The position numbers and the translations under genes are program-made. A stretch of DNA of 64,000 nt from assembly GCA_023512835.1 (NCBI GenBank), contig JAKCVP010000379.1, positions 62,001 to 126,000 of the forward strand, in the 5' to 3' direction. Shown piece after piece: positions 35,646 to 47,984 of the stretch (positions are counted from its first letter, which is position 1; each line of letters starts with the position of its first letter). The DNA is from Taxillus chinensis (taxonomy: Eukaryota > Streptophyta > Magnoliopsida > Santalales > Loranthaceae). The notes beneath the pieces were generated by a model, which made no database searches, had not been told where the DNA came from, and was given only the letters and a program-made list of their open reading frames with translations.

Positions 35646-36763
35646 ATGGCTGACGCTGACCCTTTTGACAGTGCTCTGTACGCCCTCCATGCCCCGCTGC
35701 CCCCGCCCCGCATCCTGCTGACACCGACAGTGACCTGCTCCGTCGCTTGAATCCAGCCAAGGTCAATCAGAGCCTCGATTACTTGTGTGCTCTCGTGCCA
35801 GATTTGACTGAAGATCTCCTCTCCTCCGTCGACCAGCCGCTCGAAGTGCGCACCTGCAAGAAGACGAAACGTGAATATCTGCTGTGCGACTACAACCGCG
35901 ATGGCGACAGCTGGAGGAGTCCTTGGAGCAACGAATTCGACCCTCCTATTGAAGATGACAGTATGTCTGCTACATGATCTGAAGACTGAACTAGCTTAAA
36001 GAGATGGCTACGGCATGCTTGTCAAGAGCTGACTATGTTATCACTTCAGGTGGCACTGTTCCGAGTGATCGCGTGCGCAAGCTCGAACTTCAGATGAACG
36101 AGGCTATAGATATCTACCGCGACCTGTATGTGGGTCCTGATTGGATGAGCCCGCGTCTCGTCGCTTACAGTCGATAGTTATTACGAAGGCGGCGTCTCAA
36201 GTGTGTATTTCTGGGACATTGACGATGGCTTCGCAGGCGTAGTCCTAATCAAGAATTGTAAGAGCCTATCATTGGGGGTCGCAAGGCTGCTGAAACTGAC
36301 GGAATCGATAGCCGTAAACACACAAGCCAACTCAGAAGGCGCATGGGACTCGATCCACGTCTTTGAGGTTGCCAACAAGGGACGCCTGTCACACTACAAA
36401 CTCACCTCCACCGTTATCCTACAGCTGGGCACAAAGTCGGATGCGATAGGCAACATGAATCTTGGCGGCAATCTGACACGGCAAGTTGAGCAGGATATGC
36501 CTGTGGAGAATGAGAACAATCACATCTCGAATATCGGTAAGATGGTGGAGGATATGGAGCTCAAGATGCGTAACTTGCTGCGTAAGTCACTAGAACGCGA
36601 AATACCTTCGATGTTTCTTTTGCTAACGAACGTCTCTAGAGGAGGTATACTTTGGTAAAGGTACGATCCTGTGCACGGCATGTTGTATTGTGCTTGATAC
36701 TGACAATAGCCTGTAGCCAAGGACGTAGTGGGAGATCTTCGAAGTATTTTAAGTCCAAAGTGA
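35646..36763 (+). CDS. CAP2: F-actin-capping protein subunit beta
   Basis: Seven exons (35646-35677, 35731-35960, 36050-36125, 36178-36257, 36312-36581, 36640-36660, 36717-36763) give 251 residues. The beta subunit pairs with alpha to cap actin filament barbed ends. Joined sequence starts MADADPFDSALDLLRRLNPA, then SLDYLCALVPDL, YLLCDYNRDGDSWRSPWSN, and after exon joins YYEGGVSSVYFWDIDDGFAG, WDSIHVFEV and HYKLTSTVILQL, ending NLLQEVYFGKAKDVVGDLRS. These follow the family along its whole length. The six introns are 49-89 nt. Exon 6 is only 21 nt, yet the joined C-terminus is the expected actin-binding tail, so I trust it. The length is slightly below the common 260-290 residues. Confidence 0.93.
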
Positions 36764-37899
36764 TACGCGAGGCGACGACTGACACAAAATAGGCATATCT
36801 TTACTTTCAGACGCAAATAGGGACCGTGCGACTCATCGCGAGATGATTAGCAGCATGGGCAGCCGATAGACTTGCTCGAGGGATGGCAGACATGGACATA
36901 GAGGTTGACGCCGAGCAGTCGGGATCATCGACCATCCTCCGGGCCAAACATGAGCGTAATTCAAAACTTGCTAGAGGTATTGTGCCGTCTATCTCTCATG
37001 GGGAATCTCACTTTGATGCTACCGGTGATGCAAAAATACTCAAACCGAGTCTCTTGGACAGATTATTTTGACGCCATTATCAATCATGCTCTGACCTAAG
37101 GTCGAATGTCCCCCCATCTGGACGGAAGCTCATATCGATTCCGTTCGCAGTACTCTCTCATCCCTTGAGAGATCCCTAGAGCAGTACTGTTGTCTTGATC
37201 GCGTGTAAGATAATGCAATGCTCTCCTGTCTTGATCGCATTCTAGCAAAATGCTGGCTGACTACTTTGTCGGCAGTCTTCTGGATGCAAACGGAAACTTT
37301 GATGTGGCGTGGCTCAGTTAATGCCTAAGGTAGCCCGGCAAGCCTTGTGGTCTCCTGAATCCTAGTTCTGTAGGCATAACAGCAGCCATATTTCTGCTCT
37401 CGAAAGGCGTCGCCTTTGCTGCGCGGAAGGCTGCTGCTCATTGTGATTTCGATACTTGTGACCTGCTAGGTCGTCACGCTTCTGGCAGCATAATGATAGC
37501 TACGGCTCGATGTAGATTGAGGTCGGTGGTGGATTCTCTAACGTCATGAGCGATCATTGAGCTCCAGCCTCTCTTCATAAGTAAGAGCGCTTCATGCCGA
37601 GGTCCAATTGTGAAGTTTCAAGACGAGTCCCTCAAGATGCTCATCGCCTGATTGAAGGCGCTCATTACCTTGTCATCTAATACACGATCAGCATTCGAAC
37701 TTGGGCAGCAATTCTAAACAGAGCGTACAGATCGACAGCATCAGATCAACATCAATTGTCAATCCCGATCGTGCGAGACGCTCCATAAGAACAGGCAGAA
37801 TGATATGCGGCGACTTACGGTGCTCCTGCCGTGAGCGTAATTCGTCTTCGGCATGTTGGACGTACGTGATACGTGTTTTAAGTCTGGTATTTGATCAGC
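36764..37899. other. Intergenic, nothing recognised
   Basis: About 1.1 kb with only very short frames. The base composition is AT-richer than in the genes. I see no repeat, RNA gene or conserved site. Confidence 0.5.
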
Positions 37900-38471
37900 C
37901 TATGCGTACTGCCTTTCGCGTGGGGAGGCAGACCGTTTCATAGCTCGCTGCTCCTCCTGTACAGCACCTGCATTGCTCCATATGTGGTAGACCTAAACAT
38001 GGCATTAGCCTCACAACGAGAGCAAGTGATCTCTCATACCTTCAGAAGCCTATCCAATTTCTTACTGAGTTTGGCCTCTGCCTGTCGCTTAGCGCCGAGT
38101 TCTGCTCTACATCGGGCTTCGAAATCATCCCATTCGATCGGTGCTACAGGATCGATGGGCTGCGTTCCGTCATTTGACAAAGCATCGCGTCCTTCCTTAG
38201 GTAAAGAATCGAGCATATAGGAGCCCTTCTGATCCAGTGTACCAGTCTCGGACTCGAGTTTGATGGGTTGTGCTTGAGAGCCGTGACGCTGAAGGTCTTG
38301 CAGAAGGTTTTGCTGCAAACGTTCCGTCACTGAACCTGTCGGAGAAGGAACTCGAATAGAGCCGCTGTCCTCCTCGGATTCGCTTGATTGCTCTGATCCA
38401 CTATCTCCTCGACGGAGTCTGGTGCTCGACTCCTGATGAGGGTCGTTCTGATCTTCCGGTCGAGCGTCCAT
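37900..38471 (-). CDS. Small hypothetical acidic/coiled-coil protein
   Basis: I model two exons, 38041-38471 with the last codon completed at 38040, and 37900-37956, around an 83-nt intron (GTATGA donor, TACAG acceptor), giving 162 residues. The N-terminal 80 residues are disordered and rich in Ser, Glu and Asp (SGSEQSSESEEDSGS). The C-terminal part is predicted helical: EWDDFEARCRAELGAKRQ, then KLSKKLDRLLKEEQRAMKRS. The join was chosen because it prolongs this charged helix; another acceptor (GCAATGCAG) would end the protein after nine residues. I do not recognise the family. The spacing pattern IEWDDFEARxRAEL resembles fungal proteins of unknown function, but that is a weak impression. Confidence 0.4.
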
Positions 38472-38893
38472 TTGAATCGCCGGTCATCGAAGCACTTGAG
38501 ACGCTGTAACTCGACGCCGCACATGCGAGCTCAAGATTCGGAGAGAATACTGTGGGTCCTCTTGAACGTTGAAACACTTGAGTGGGAAGGAGCATGAAGG
38601 AAGCGCAGTTGCCGTGAATGCCCTGGCTGATCACGTTCATACATATTAGTGTCACAATTTGATCCCATACCTGGTTAGACTGATACAGCACGCGAGCGCA
38701 CGGGCCTTCATGCTCAAACCTCCGCTCTGACTCCGCTTTCACCGACCCGCCCTCGAACTAGTAGGGTGTGCCTCAAAAATCTACTCACACGACAGGCTTC
38801 CTACAGATTCTCTCCTGGTGCTCACGACAAAGTCGTGCCCTGCTCACTGGTACGCGTTGAATACTACCATGTAACAGAAGGCCAACTTTCAAT
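38472..38893. promoter_or_regulatory. Divergent spacer upstream of RRN3
   Basis: A 422-bp region between the small hypothetical gene and RRN3. Minus-strand frames here overlap the hypothetical gene in another phase and show no domain. The RRN3 promoter must be in it; no TATA element is evident. Confidence 0.35.
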
Positions 38894-40873
38894 ATGCCTG
38901 CCTCCGTACATACCAGTCCTTCGCCTCCCATTCCCACAGCCGCCGCTGTGAAGTCACAGATAAGACCCAGTCGAAAGAGGAGGAACAGCGACCTCTCGAG
39001 CGAGGGTTCGAACACGACCTCGAGCAAGCGCGCAGCGAAGAAGTTGAAGGTCTCTTTCGACGAAGATGTCCAGGTCAAATTCCTTGATGAGCTGGGCGAG
39101 CCAAGCGTGGCCCTCATCCACGAGGAGGTCCGACACGCGCTACGACAACACGCCACTGGCGAAGACGACGAATACCTAGAGGTGAAAAGCATTTTCAGCG
39201 CTGAATCTCATTCAGAGGAAGCTCCTTCAGACTCGAAATTACAGAAGTACCTGTCTGGTCTAACACAGTCGACGACGCTGCTGAACAAGTCCTGCTCTGA
39301 CCTCATTGACGCGGTGCTCAACATGCAGTGGCTCGCACGCGATGATAAGGTCATCCTACACTACACACGCTTTCTCGGCAGCCTTGTTGCATCGCAAGGC
39401 AGCTACGCGTCAAATGTCTTCCGCATGCTTGTCGAGAACTTCTCCCACATTTCGCGATCTGCAGGCCCCGCCTCGTCACACCTGGAAATTACCCGACCTC
39501 AACTGCACGGCCGTGTTCACAGAGCCATCAGATATATCCTTGACCTTGTCCCTTCAGCAATGAGTCTATTGTCATCTTGCCTCACTTCTCAATTCCCTGC
39601 GCCTGCGGAAAGCAAGAAGGTCCACGTCGATTACGTCAGGAACGCGCTGCAAGTCACGAGTTACGCCAAAGCTTTGAAGTCATCCGTCCTCGATCTTGTC
39701 ACCGAGCGTCTTATCAAGATTGACGTGCAAGTTCAAATCGACGTCGAAGACTTGGCTGACGAAGTGAGCGATGTGCTTGTGGCTGGAGATTTAGAGGGCG
39801 GACAAGAGCTCGATGAAGACGACTCAGATACTGAGTCACTTTCCAGCGAAGACAGTATCGATCCGGAAGAAGAGCGACTCGTAGCTCTTCGTGGTGCTGT
39901 CGAAAAGATGGATGCCATGATGGATCAGCTCTTCGACTACTACACACCTTTCTTCGAGAAGTCCGACGTCATCCAGTCGCAGCGCCTATTCGATCAACTT
40001 CTTGCTCAGTTCAGTAGAACCGTTCTTCCCACATACAGGTCCCGGCACACGCAGTTCCTACTCTTCCACTTCGCTCAAGCTTCGCCCCACCTTGTCAGCG
40101 CTTTTGTCGAGAGCTGTCTTCGAATTTTGAGGGATCAAGCACGGTCGAATATCATCAGACAGTCTGCTGCTGCTTATATTGCGAGTTTCGTCGCTAGAGG
40201 CGCGAACGTGAAGACAGACACAGTCCTATATGTCTTCCACGCTCTTGCCGACTATCTGGATCTTCAACGCAAACAGCACGAGGCAAAATGCAAGGGTCCG
40301 AATCTCAGGATGCACCATACATATTATGCCGTCACACAAGCTATGGTCTATATATTCTGCTTCCGTTGGAAGGACTTCTTACAAGACCCTGAAGACTATG
40401 AAGATCTGGAAGCCGATTTTGACAACACGGAGCTCGCTTGGTCCTACGGCACGAAAGAGGCTTTCCAGAACAATTTCTCTTCGCCACTAAACCCATTGAA
40501 GGTTTGCGCTCCGGAAATTGTGGAGGAATTTGCGCGCGTTGCTCACCACCTCAACTTCATGTACATTTACCCGATCCTGGAGACAAACAAGAGAGTCCGC
40601 TTGACGAACGGAATCCACTCGAGCAGGGAGTCTGCGATTACCAACCTTCATGGTGAACGTTATCATCAACTCGATGCGTACTTCCCATTCGATCCCTACC
40701 AACTTCCCCTCTCGAAACGCTGGCTGGCAAATGACTACAACGAGTGGAAAGGCATACCTGGCTTGCATGACGCTGAGCCGACGACTTACGTTCAAGACTC
40801 TTCTGACGATGAGGAAGACGAAGGAGACGCTGTGCTGGATGAGGGTACAGAGACCCCAGATGAGGATGATTAA
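38894..40873 (+). CDS. RRN3: RNA polymerase I-specific transcription initiation factor Rrn3
   Basis: An intronless gene for 659 residues. Rrn3 (TIF-IA) binds the Pol I stalk region and makes the polymerase competent for initiation at rDNA promoters in the nucleolus. The N-terminus is disordered and basic (RPSRKRRNSD). HEAT-repeat-like helices follow from about residue 90 (CSDLIDAVLNMQWLARDDKV). An acidic loop with DEDDSDTESLSSEDSIDPEE at about residues 310-335 matches the acidic Ser-rich regulatory loop of the family, a likely phosphorylation site. Conserved pieces include LFDQLLAQFSRTVLPTYRSR, ARSNIIRQSAAAYIASFVAR and the C-terminal YFPFDPYQLPLSKRW. It ends in an acidic tail. Confidence 0.95.
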   Translation: MPASVHTSPSPPIPTAAAVKSQIRPSRKRRNSDLSSEGSNTTSSKRAAKKLKVSFDEDVQVKFLDELGEPSVALIHEEVRHALRQHATGEDDEYLEVKSIFSAESHSEEAPSDSKLQKYLSGLTQSTTLLNKSCSDLIDAVLNMQWLARDDKVILHYTRFLGSLVASQGSYASNVFRMLVENFSHISRSAGPASSHLEITRPQLHGRVHRAIRYILDLVPSAMSLLSSCLTSQFPAPAESKKVHVDYVRNALQVTSYAKALKSSVLDLVTERLIKIDVQVQIDVEDLADEVSDVLVAGDLEGGQELDEDDSDTESLSSEDSIDPEEERLVALRGAVEKMDAMMDQLFDYYTPFFEKSDVIQSQRLFDQLLAQFSRTVLPTYRSRHTQFLLFHFAQASPHLVSAFVESCLRILRDQARSNIIRQSAAAYIASFVARGANVKTDTVLYVFHALADYLDLQRKQHEAKCKGPNLRMHHTYYAVTQAMVYIFCFRWKDFLQDPEDYEDLEADFDNTELAWSYGTKEAFQNNFSSPLNPLKVCAPEIVEEFARVAHHLNFMYIYPILETNKRVRLTNGIHSSRESAITNLHGERYHQLDAYFPFDPYQLPLSKRWLANDYNEWKGIPGLHDAEPTTYVQDSSDDEEDEGDAVLDEGTETPDEDD

Positions 40874-41210
40874 GATGAAGATACCCCATTGATTTTGCAA
40901 CCAAAAGTACATTTGCTTGTGGCATAGCGAAGGAGTTTCGGGCACGGTACATTGGACATGCATGATAATGATATGGATATGATAGAGCTTGGATGAAATG
41001 CAACGCAATGCTATGTTCACACACTTATGAGCTCCTGTGCTTTCGCGCTCCAACCCAAAATCAACATGCATATGGTTGCTGACCTCGCCTCGCATTGGCA
41101 CCAAGACCTGCAAAACTTCTCACGCTGTGTTGGACCTACTCATAATTGGGTTCTGAGAATACTGAAGGCTGTGTGATTATACATTTGGTATGGTACAAGA
41201 TGTTTTGAGC
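40874..41210. other. Convergent spacer RRN3 / MRPL9
   Basis: A 337-bp AT-rich spacer between two convergent stop codons, presumably both 3' UTRs. Nothing else is seen. Confidence 0.5.
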
Positions 41211-42346
41211 CTACGCCTGTGCAGGTTTGATCTGCTCTTGCTTCTGGGCTTCGTCTACCACCTCGCGTAGCGGCTCGAGAACGGCCTCTGGAGATGGAGG
41301 GCCAAGATCGACATCAGGCCACTTCTTCTTGACAGAGTCTCTTATTTTGATCAAGCCCTTCTTAGGACCAGGCACACAACCTGCGGGCATTGTTAGCATT
41401 CTGGCTATGCGTGTTTCTCTCAAGGATGCTTACCTGACACGACAATGAGGCCATTCTCTTCGTCGACTTTCAAGACTCGCAGATTTTGCACAGTGTGGTT
41501 TTGGTTTCCCATGTTACCCGCCATGCGCTTGCCAGGGTGCACTCTGGAACCGCTGCCTTGACCACCACCGGAGGAACCCATCGCTCTGTGTGTTAGCGAT
41601 ACACCGTGAGATGCTGGTTGACCAGCCCAGCCATATCGTTTCATACCCTGCAGACCCAGTCAGTATGCATGTATATGCAGGTCCATTTCAAAAGTTCAAC
41701 TTACACCCGCGAATCCCTTGCCGTGCGTGATGCCCTTGACATCCACGAACTGACCCTCCTGAAACCAAGTTGCCCCAATCCAGTGCCCTACTGGCGCATT
41801 CTTCAGACCACGCACATCTCGCACCACGAATTCCCTGACAGCGCTCTTGGGACTGACTTCGGCAGCTGCAAAGACACCCATCATTGCCTTTCCCACATTC
41901 CGTGGCCGTCGATGTCCCGAGCCTACTTGCACTGCAAAGTAGCCATGCTTCTTTTGAGTTCTATGGCCGACTACCTGGGCATTGTCTATTTGCAGGACTG
42001 TACAGGCTGTGCGCTTGGCTGTGGATGGATCGAAGAAGGCTGTCATGCCCTTCTTAATGGCGACTACGCCGGTCCGAAGTGGGAGGACGTCAGCGGCGAT
42101 GCGACGCTGGTACGCGGACTGAGGAGAAGCGCCGAGAATAGGGAGGCCGGCATCGTACTTTGAAGGATAGGGTGCAGGTTGCACAATGGAACGAAGAGTT
42201 CTGGTGTGGACTTTTGAAGGGGTTGCGGCGGGCGGTACGCGCTGCGATGGGCGAAGGAACGGCGAGGCTGTCGTGTGTATGGAGCGATGTGTCGACTGAT
42301 AATTCAGCGGGCGTAATGAGCGCAGCCGTAATCGAGGCGGAGGCAT
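41211..42346 (-). CDS. MRPL9: Mitochondrial large ribosomal subunit protein uL3m
   Basis: Three exons (41705-42346, 41434-41647, 41211-41380; introns 57 and 53 nt) give 341 residues. uL3 sits near the peptidyl transferase centre and is an early assembly protein. The first about 50 residues, rich in Arg and Ser and free of acids (RLRLRSLRPLNYQSTHRS), are a mitochondrial presequence. The body shows LRTGVVAIKKGMTAFFD, WFQEGQFVDVKGITHGKGFA, and after the first join GGMKRYGWAGQPASHGVSLT with GSRVHPGKRMAGNMG, the uL3 loop motif. The last exon gives VPGPKKGLIKIRDSVKKKW and a C-terminal extension. Both joins keep the conserved family sequence continuous. Confidence 0.96.
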
Positions 42347-42622
42347 GTTTGCTGGCGATGTATGATAGACAAACTAACAATGATTGTGAACTTGACTGGA
42401 GACATAGCCCGGCAAACTTTGGGATTCACCGCGGCGGACGGTATTGGTGAGTTTGGAACGACTGGGGCACGCAGTGAGATCATCTCAATCTATAAGTCAA
42501 TGGGACCCGCCCGTAACTTCCGTCATTGTTGGTTGTGCTTGGCTGCGGATGATAACATCTGGAAGAACACTAGGTATTGAAGTTCTGCCTTGTTGTGTAA
42601 TGCATATGTACACCGAGACAGC

Positions 42623-43294
42623 ATGACTGCAGCAGCTATGTCGGCCAGCTCACAAGCTCAGGCCGATGATAACCAGTCCATCAGCAGCTCTCTAGGGAGA
42701 CACAATACACCCCCATTCTGGTCCAAGGTAAGGCAGCGCGCTGCCTCGAACATCAGCTATCAATCCGTTCAGCAACAGCGTAGACGCAAACCGATTGCAC
42801 TTGAGGATAATACCGAGGAATCAACCGAGTCTACAAAGTCAGTCTGGGCCAAACAGGTGACTATCACCGACTACACTGTTATCAGTGGCAACAGCGTTGG
42901 CGCAGGCGCATATGTTGTATGGAGCTGTACTGTGGAAATGCTCGATGTAGGTCATTCCGCGACAGTCTTTAATTCTGAGATCAATCACCTTACAAGTATT
43001 AGGGGGGCCAATTGAAGCTTCGCAAACGATACTCCGAGTTTGATGATCTTCGACAGCGACTTGCGAAGACGTTCCCGGGTTCAGCTCGAGCAATGCCCCC
43101 TCTTCCTCCCAAGAGCTTCGTCTCAAGGTTCCGAGTCAAATTCCTCGAGAAACGACGGCAGGGCTTGGCCTATTTCCTGAAGTACGTACGCCCATTAGTG
43201 ACGCCTGACATATGCGCTGACATTCTCAAGTTGTGTCCTTCTCAACCCCGAATTCGCCGGATCACCTGTCCTGAAAGACTTTGTATTCACATAG
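42623..43294 (+). CDS. YPT35: PX domain protein Ypt35
   Basis: Three exons (42623-42946, 43003-43181, 43231-43294; introns 56 and 49 nt) give 188 residues. Ypt35 is an endosomal and vacuolar PX protein that binds PtdIns3P and recruits Vps13 in yeast. The first 75 residues are disordered. The PX domain runs from VWAKQVTITDYTVISGNSVG to the end, with the phosphoinositide motif LRKRYSEFDDLRQRL, PPLPPKSFVSRF, and after the second join LAYFLNCVLLNPEFAGSP. The protein ends shortly after the PX domain (VLKDFVFT), as in Ypt35. The first ATG in frame is used; the open frame extends upstream only through a TTG. It ends 36 bp from the stop of the convergent monooxygenase gene. Confidence 0.92.
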
Positions 43295-43329
43295 GATTGG
43301 AATCAGCACTTGATGGATTCGTTCCGCGT

Positions 43330-44749
<1,420 letters not shown>

Positions 44750-45646
44750 ATTCCTGGAGGGCGACCCTTTACGGCACAATTGCAAAAACAGGCACCTCGA
44801 GGTTGTCGCAGTGGAGTGCAAATCTTCCTACCGAGGGATCGTAGGTACTCTCCACTAAGCGGGCCATTGGTTTGGCGCCTGCTTAGCGTCCCAATAGGCC
44901 ATGCTGCACCTCCAAGTTGTGGAGTAGACATGGAGGGATCCAGAACCTGTCTCATGTCTTGGCTGGTCACAGGTTCATATGCTAGAGACAACAAATGCGT
45001 TACTCAGGAGCAGTTTTCTTGAACTACATTCTCTGGTGTAATGTACCAAGCTGCAGGAGTCTTGTCCTTGTTGAAGTGCTTCGTGAAGCTCCAGCCGCGG
45101 ATACTTGTTTCGGCAGTTTGATGTCTTGGAGATCTCGGCGAACTGCGGAACGTGCCGTCCTCACCTCACCAGCTTTGACAGGACGACGTCATCGCAGCTT
45201 CGACTTCACACTGCCTACAGTCTGTACAAAGGATACACATACGTCGTCTTAGGTGAAGCAACAAATCTTGGTCAACCATGAGTAGCGCTCAGAAGAGCAT
45301 GTGGCTCGCAGAAGTGCTAATAGATATAACAAGGAGCTCGTCGACGCCTAGCTGACGACAATCCTATGATGGATCAGCAGCGCATCTCTCCATGCAAAGC
45401 AACCATAGAATCCATTGGGCTTGACCTACGAATTCAATCAGCTCTAGCAGTTCTCCAAATGAATGAGGCAGCATACTTCAAGGTCGCCTCAAACATGCCT
45501 CAGACGAATTGAAAGCAGCCCTCAGAACCCAAACGTACCTGAGAGCTCAAGACACCGGTTGCCCTCTGACTCAATGTACGAAACTGATGCACTCTCCTTT
45601 CCTGTACATGTCCAGCTTCAATTGCACATGCAAACTTAGATCAGCA
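44750..45646. other. Intergenic, nothing recognised
   Basis: About 900 bp between two divergent genes. Frames such as 44594-45022 and 44995-45252 show no domain. The DUF7918-like gene could in principle begin further upstream (in-frame ATG near 45590) but the start at 45647 fits better. Confidence 0.45.
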
Positions 45647-47056
45647 ATGGCTGTTGACCCACCCATCAGCGTGGAGGTAAACATTTGCATAGGTGATTCC
45701 CAATGCGAAGAATATCTTGATCCAGCAGAGCAGACGAAACCTGCGGAAGACATGACCATTCGCTATATCAAAAGTCTTCCTGATACTGAATTCTTCATTA
45801 CGTACCAGTTCGCTAGGGGCTACGATCACTTCTTCAAATATGGTGTCGAAGTTGAGGTGTGTTTCGACGGTTGTCCGGGGGAAATGATCTGCCATAGTCC
45901 AGATGAAATCAACACTGACTGGCTGTACACGATTCGCCATTGCGCATTCCACGATCCACAGACGGGTATCACCGAAGACAGGCCGTTCTGCTTCAAAGAC
46001 TTTGACGATGGTAAGTTGCGGCATTATTGTACCTACCAGCGTAACGCTGACTTGCGATCAAGCTTATCCTGCTCGTGCAAAAGGAAAGAGCATCGAGGAA
46101 CAAAGAATTCTGGATCAAGAAGTGTCTAGACAGGCTGAGCATTTGGGGAAAATTACGCTCGAATTTCGAAGTGTAACCATGGAGCCTGAATTGGATCAGA
46201 TATGCCTGAGAGCGCCGCGGAGACGAGAGAAGATATTCAAAGAAGCCACGATCGATGCTAAGACAAGTCATGCCGTTAAGTAAGCTCGTTCACCTTTTAG
46301 AACATTCGGGAGATGGTGCCTATTGCTGACAGTACCCAGTCTCGGACCGAGCACCGCGGTTGCCAATGATTACGAATGGTTCCGGACAAGCGCTCTGCCT
46401 GGATTATACAAGCCTATATTTGAGTTCAGATATCGGAGCGCGTGTAAGTATTGTAAGAAACAAATTTGGGCTGTACTCTACTAATTGCTAGAGATCTAGT
46501 CGGCCTGAGACTGCTGGGCATCGGACCTGATATGGACAAGTCACTGGAGCAAGTCGCAAACAGCCATGACAGGAAAGCGGAAGAACGAATGGACTGGTTA
46601 GTCAAGATGTGCGTGACGCTGGGTGGTGAGATACCGTCTCGCGCGCAGAAGAATTCTCCTCCTTACAGCAATACAAGAGAGACGGCCATCATAATTGATG
46701 ACGACGATGAGGAAATCGGCGCTGCGAAGGATCCTAACAATGGCAAAGGGCGTAGGCCCACCTGCGACCTCCCATTATGTAGCACTGGAGGAACGCACGA
46801 GCTGAACAATGACGCCCTACATGCTCAGCGATGCTCTAGTGGCAGTTGCGAGAAAGAAGGGCCTGTGTCAAGAGAGCTCCCTTTCCGTCACCGCCAGATT
46901 CTTCACTGCTCGACCCCAACCCGAAGCCTGTTCGCTTTCGCGAAGAGATGGCTTCGACCGGCTAGCTGGCTCAGCAGCGACAGCGACAAAGATATCAAAA
47001 CCATCCTCGGCGTTTCCGACAACGAGATGACTGAGCAGCACGACTGGGCTGAATAA
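45647..47056 (+). CDS. DUF7918-like fungal protein with acidic SUMO-interaction-like motif
   Basis: Four exons (45647-46010, 46063-46279, 46340-46443, 46500-47056; introns 52, 60 and 56 nt) give 413 residues. The N-terminal about 210 residues begin with a beta-rich segment (MAVDPPISVEVNICIGDSQC) and resemble the DUF7918 family common in filamentous fungi; the exon joins give AYPARAKGKSIEEQ and FRYRSAFGLRLLGIG, which is the usual end of that domain. The rest is disordered. It contains AIIIDDDDEEIG, three aliphatic residues followed by acids, the form of a SUMO-interacting motif. It has no signal peptide and no known catalytic residues. The function of the family is unknown. The final exon is long and unconserved, so a further intron in it cannot be ruled out. 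Confidence 0.72.
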
Positions 47057-47548
47057 ACAACGGGCTCGCCGAAGACTCGAGGCTCTACAACCTCCCTCGA
47101 TAGACTCAAAACCTGGAAAGGGCCATCAAGGATTCTAATGTTAGTTGGCCGCGCCAGGAGGGTTGGCGAGAAACTATTCCAAGGCATGACTAGTTCGTCG
47201 TAGCTCTCGCAGTCGAGGGATAAACTGCCCCTTCGGTCCGCAAGTACTGCATTCGACTGTCTCCACTCAGGTAGCTACTTCAGCCAGTACAGAAAGGGCC
47301 ACATATATCCCTGCAGACACGTCGAAAGACGGTGCTTGTCGTCTACCATTTGAGCACTAGGTCCGAGCCTATTACTCTATACACATGCGCAGCGTAGGCG
47401 TCGCCGGATACCGCTTGTCAGTCCAGGATTATGACTACCTTTATATGTAAGCTGCGCTCCTGACCTCGTACTTGAGCTTGCATAGAGCCTGCGGAGCGCC
47501 TTCAAACGTACTCCAAAAAAGGAGTCCATTGACCTAGATTTTCCAATC
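47057..47548. other. Spacer upstream of the secreted peptide gene
   Basis: This 492-bp spacer has no supportable ORF. It must contain the promoter of the small secreted peptide gene; a TATA-like element is not obvious within the last 100 bp. Confidence 0.4.
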
Positions 47549-47984
47549 ATGCATCTGACCACTCTTATCACGCTATCGATTGCATTCCTGCAACCCGCAG
47601 TCTACGCGATAACGTGAGTTGTCTCCTTTCGCACCTTCTTCTTCTCCATAGCATCCTCTGCCCTTGCCGCCTTCTCACTCGAAACCCCTTCCCACCAGCC
47701 TCCACAGAATACGATTGTGCTGACAAAGTATGACTCAGCGAGGACTGCAATAATGGAACATTGGTAAGTACAACAGTACAACATGACCACTCGTCTTCCT
47801 TCTCCCTCCGCTTTCCTAATCTCAAGCTGCAAACCCCCAAGGATATTGAATTACTAAATTGTTTAATTCCTAGGAATATTGGCTCGACGGCACGCTGATT
47901 GATTCTGAAAATTGCGGTAAATCGCGCTGCTGCCATGTCGACAAAAAGACGAATATTGGGTCTTGCAAGTGCTGGTCAGAATGA
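47549..47984 (+). CDS. Small secreted six-cysteine peptide, effector candidate
   Basis: Three short exons (47549-47613, 47739-47763, 47874-47984) encode only 66 residues. The first 20 form a clear signal peptide: a His/Leu/Thr start, a hydrophobic core (LITLSIAFL) and a VYA cleavage site. The mature part has six cysteines at positions 25, 44, 49, 50, 61 and 63, that is C-x18-C-x4-CC-x10-C-x-C. The C-C-CC-C-C order is that of inhibitor cystine-knot folds and of some fungal effectors and antifungal peptides. One N-glycosylation site (NGT, residue 27) is present. Splicing is supported by a CTGAC branch site before the first acceptor, TACTAA before the second, and good GTGAGT and GTAAGT donors. 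The middle exon is 25 nt. Function is unknown; secretion is inferred from the signal peptide. Confidence 0.68.

Noticed and set aside
39000..39015. GGTTCGA word as a tRNA T-arm
   Set aside because: It lies inside RRN3 coding sequence and has no acceptor, D or anticodon arm around it. No tRNA gene was found in the window.
44750..44821. N-terminal extension of the FAD monooxygenase to 44821
   Set aside because: It starts at TTG; the FAD motif sits at the usual distance from the ATG at 44749.
47690..47713. Acceptor CCTCCACAG for the first intron of the secreted peptide gene
   Set aside because: It brings a stop within a few codons in every phase that fits exon 1; the later acceptor after the CTGAC branch site keeps the frame open.
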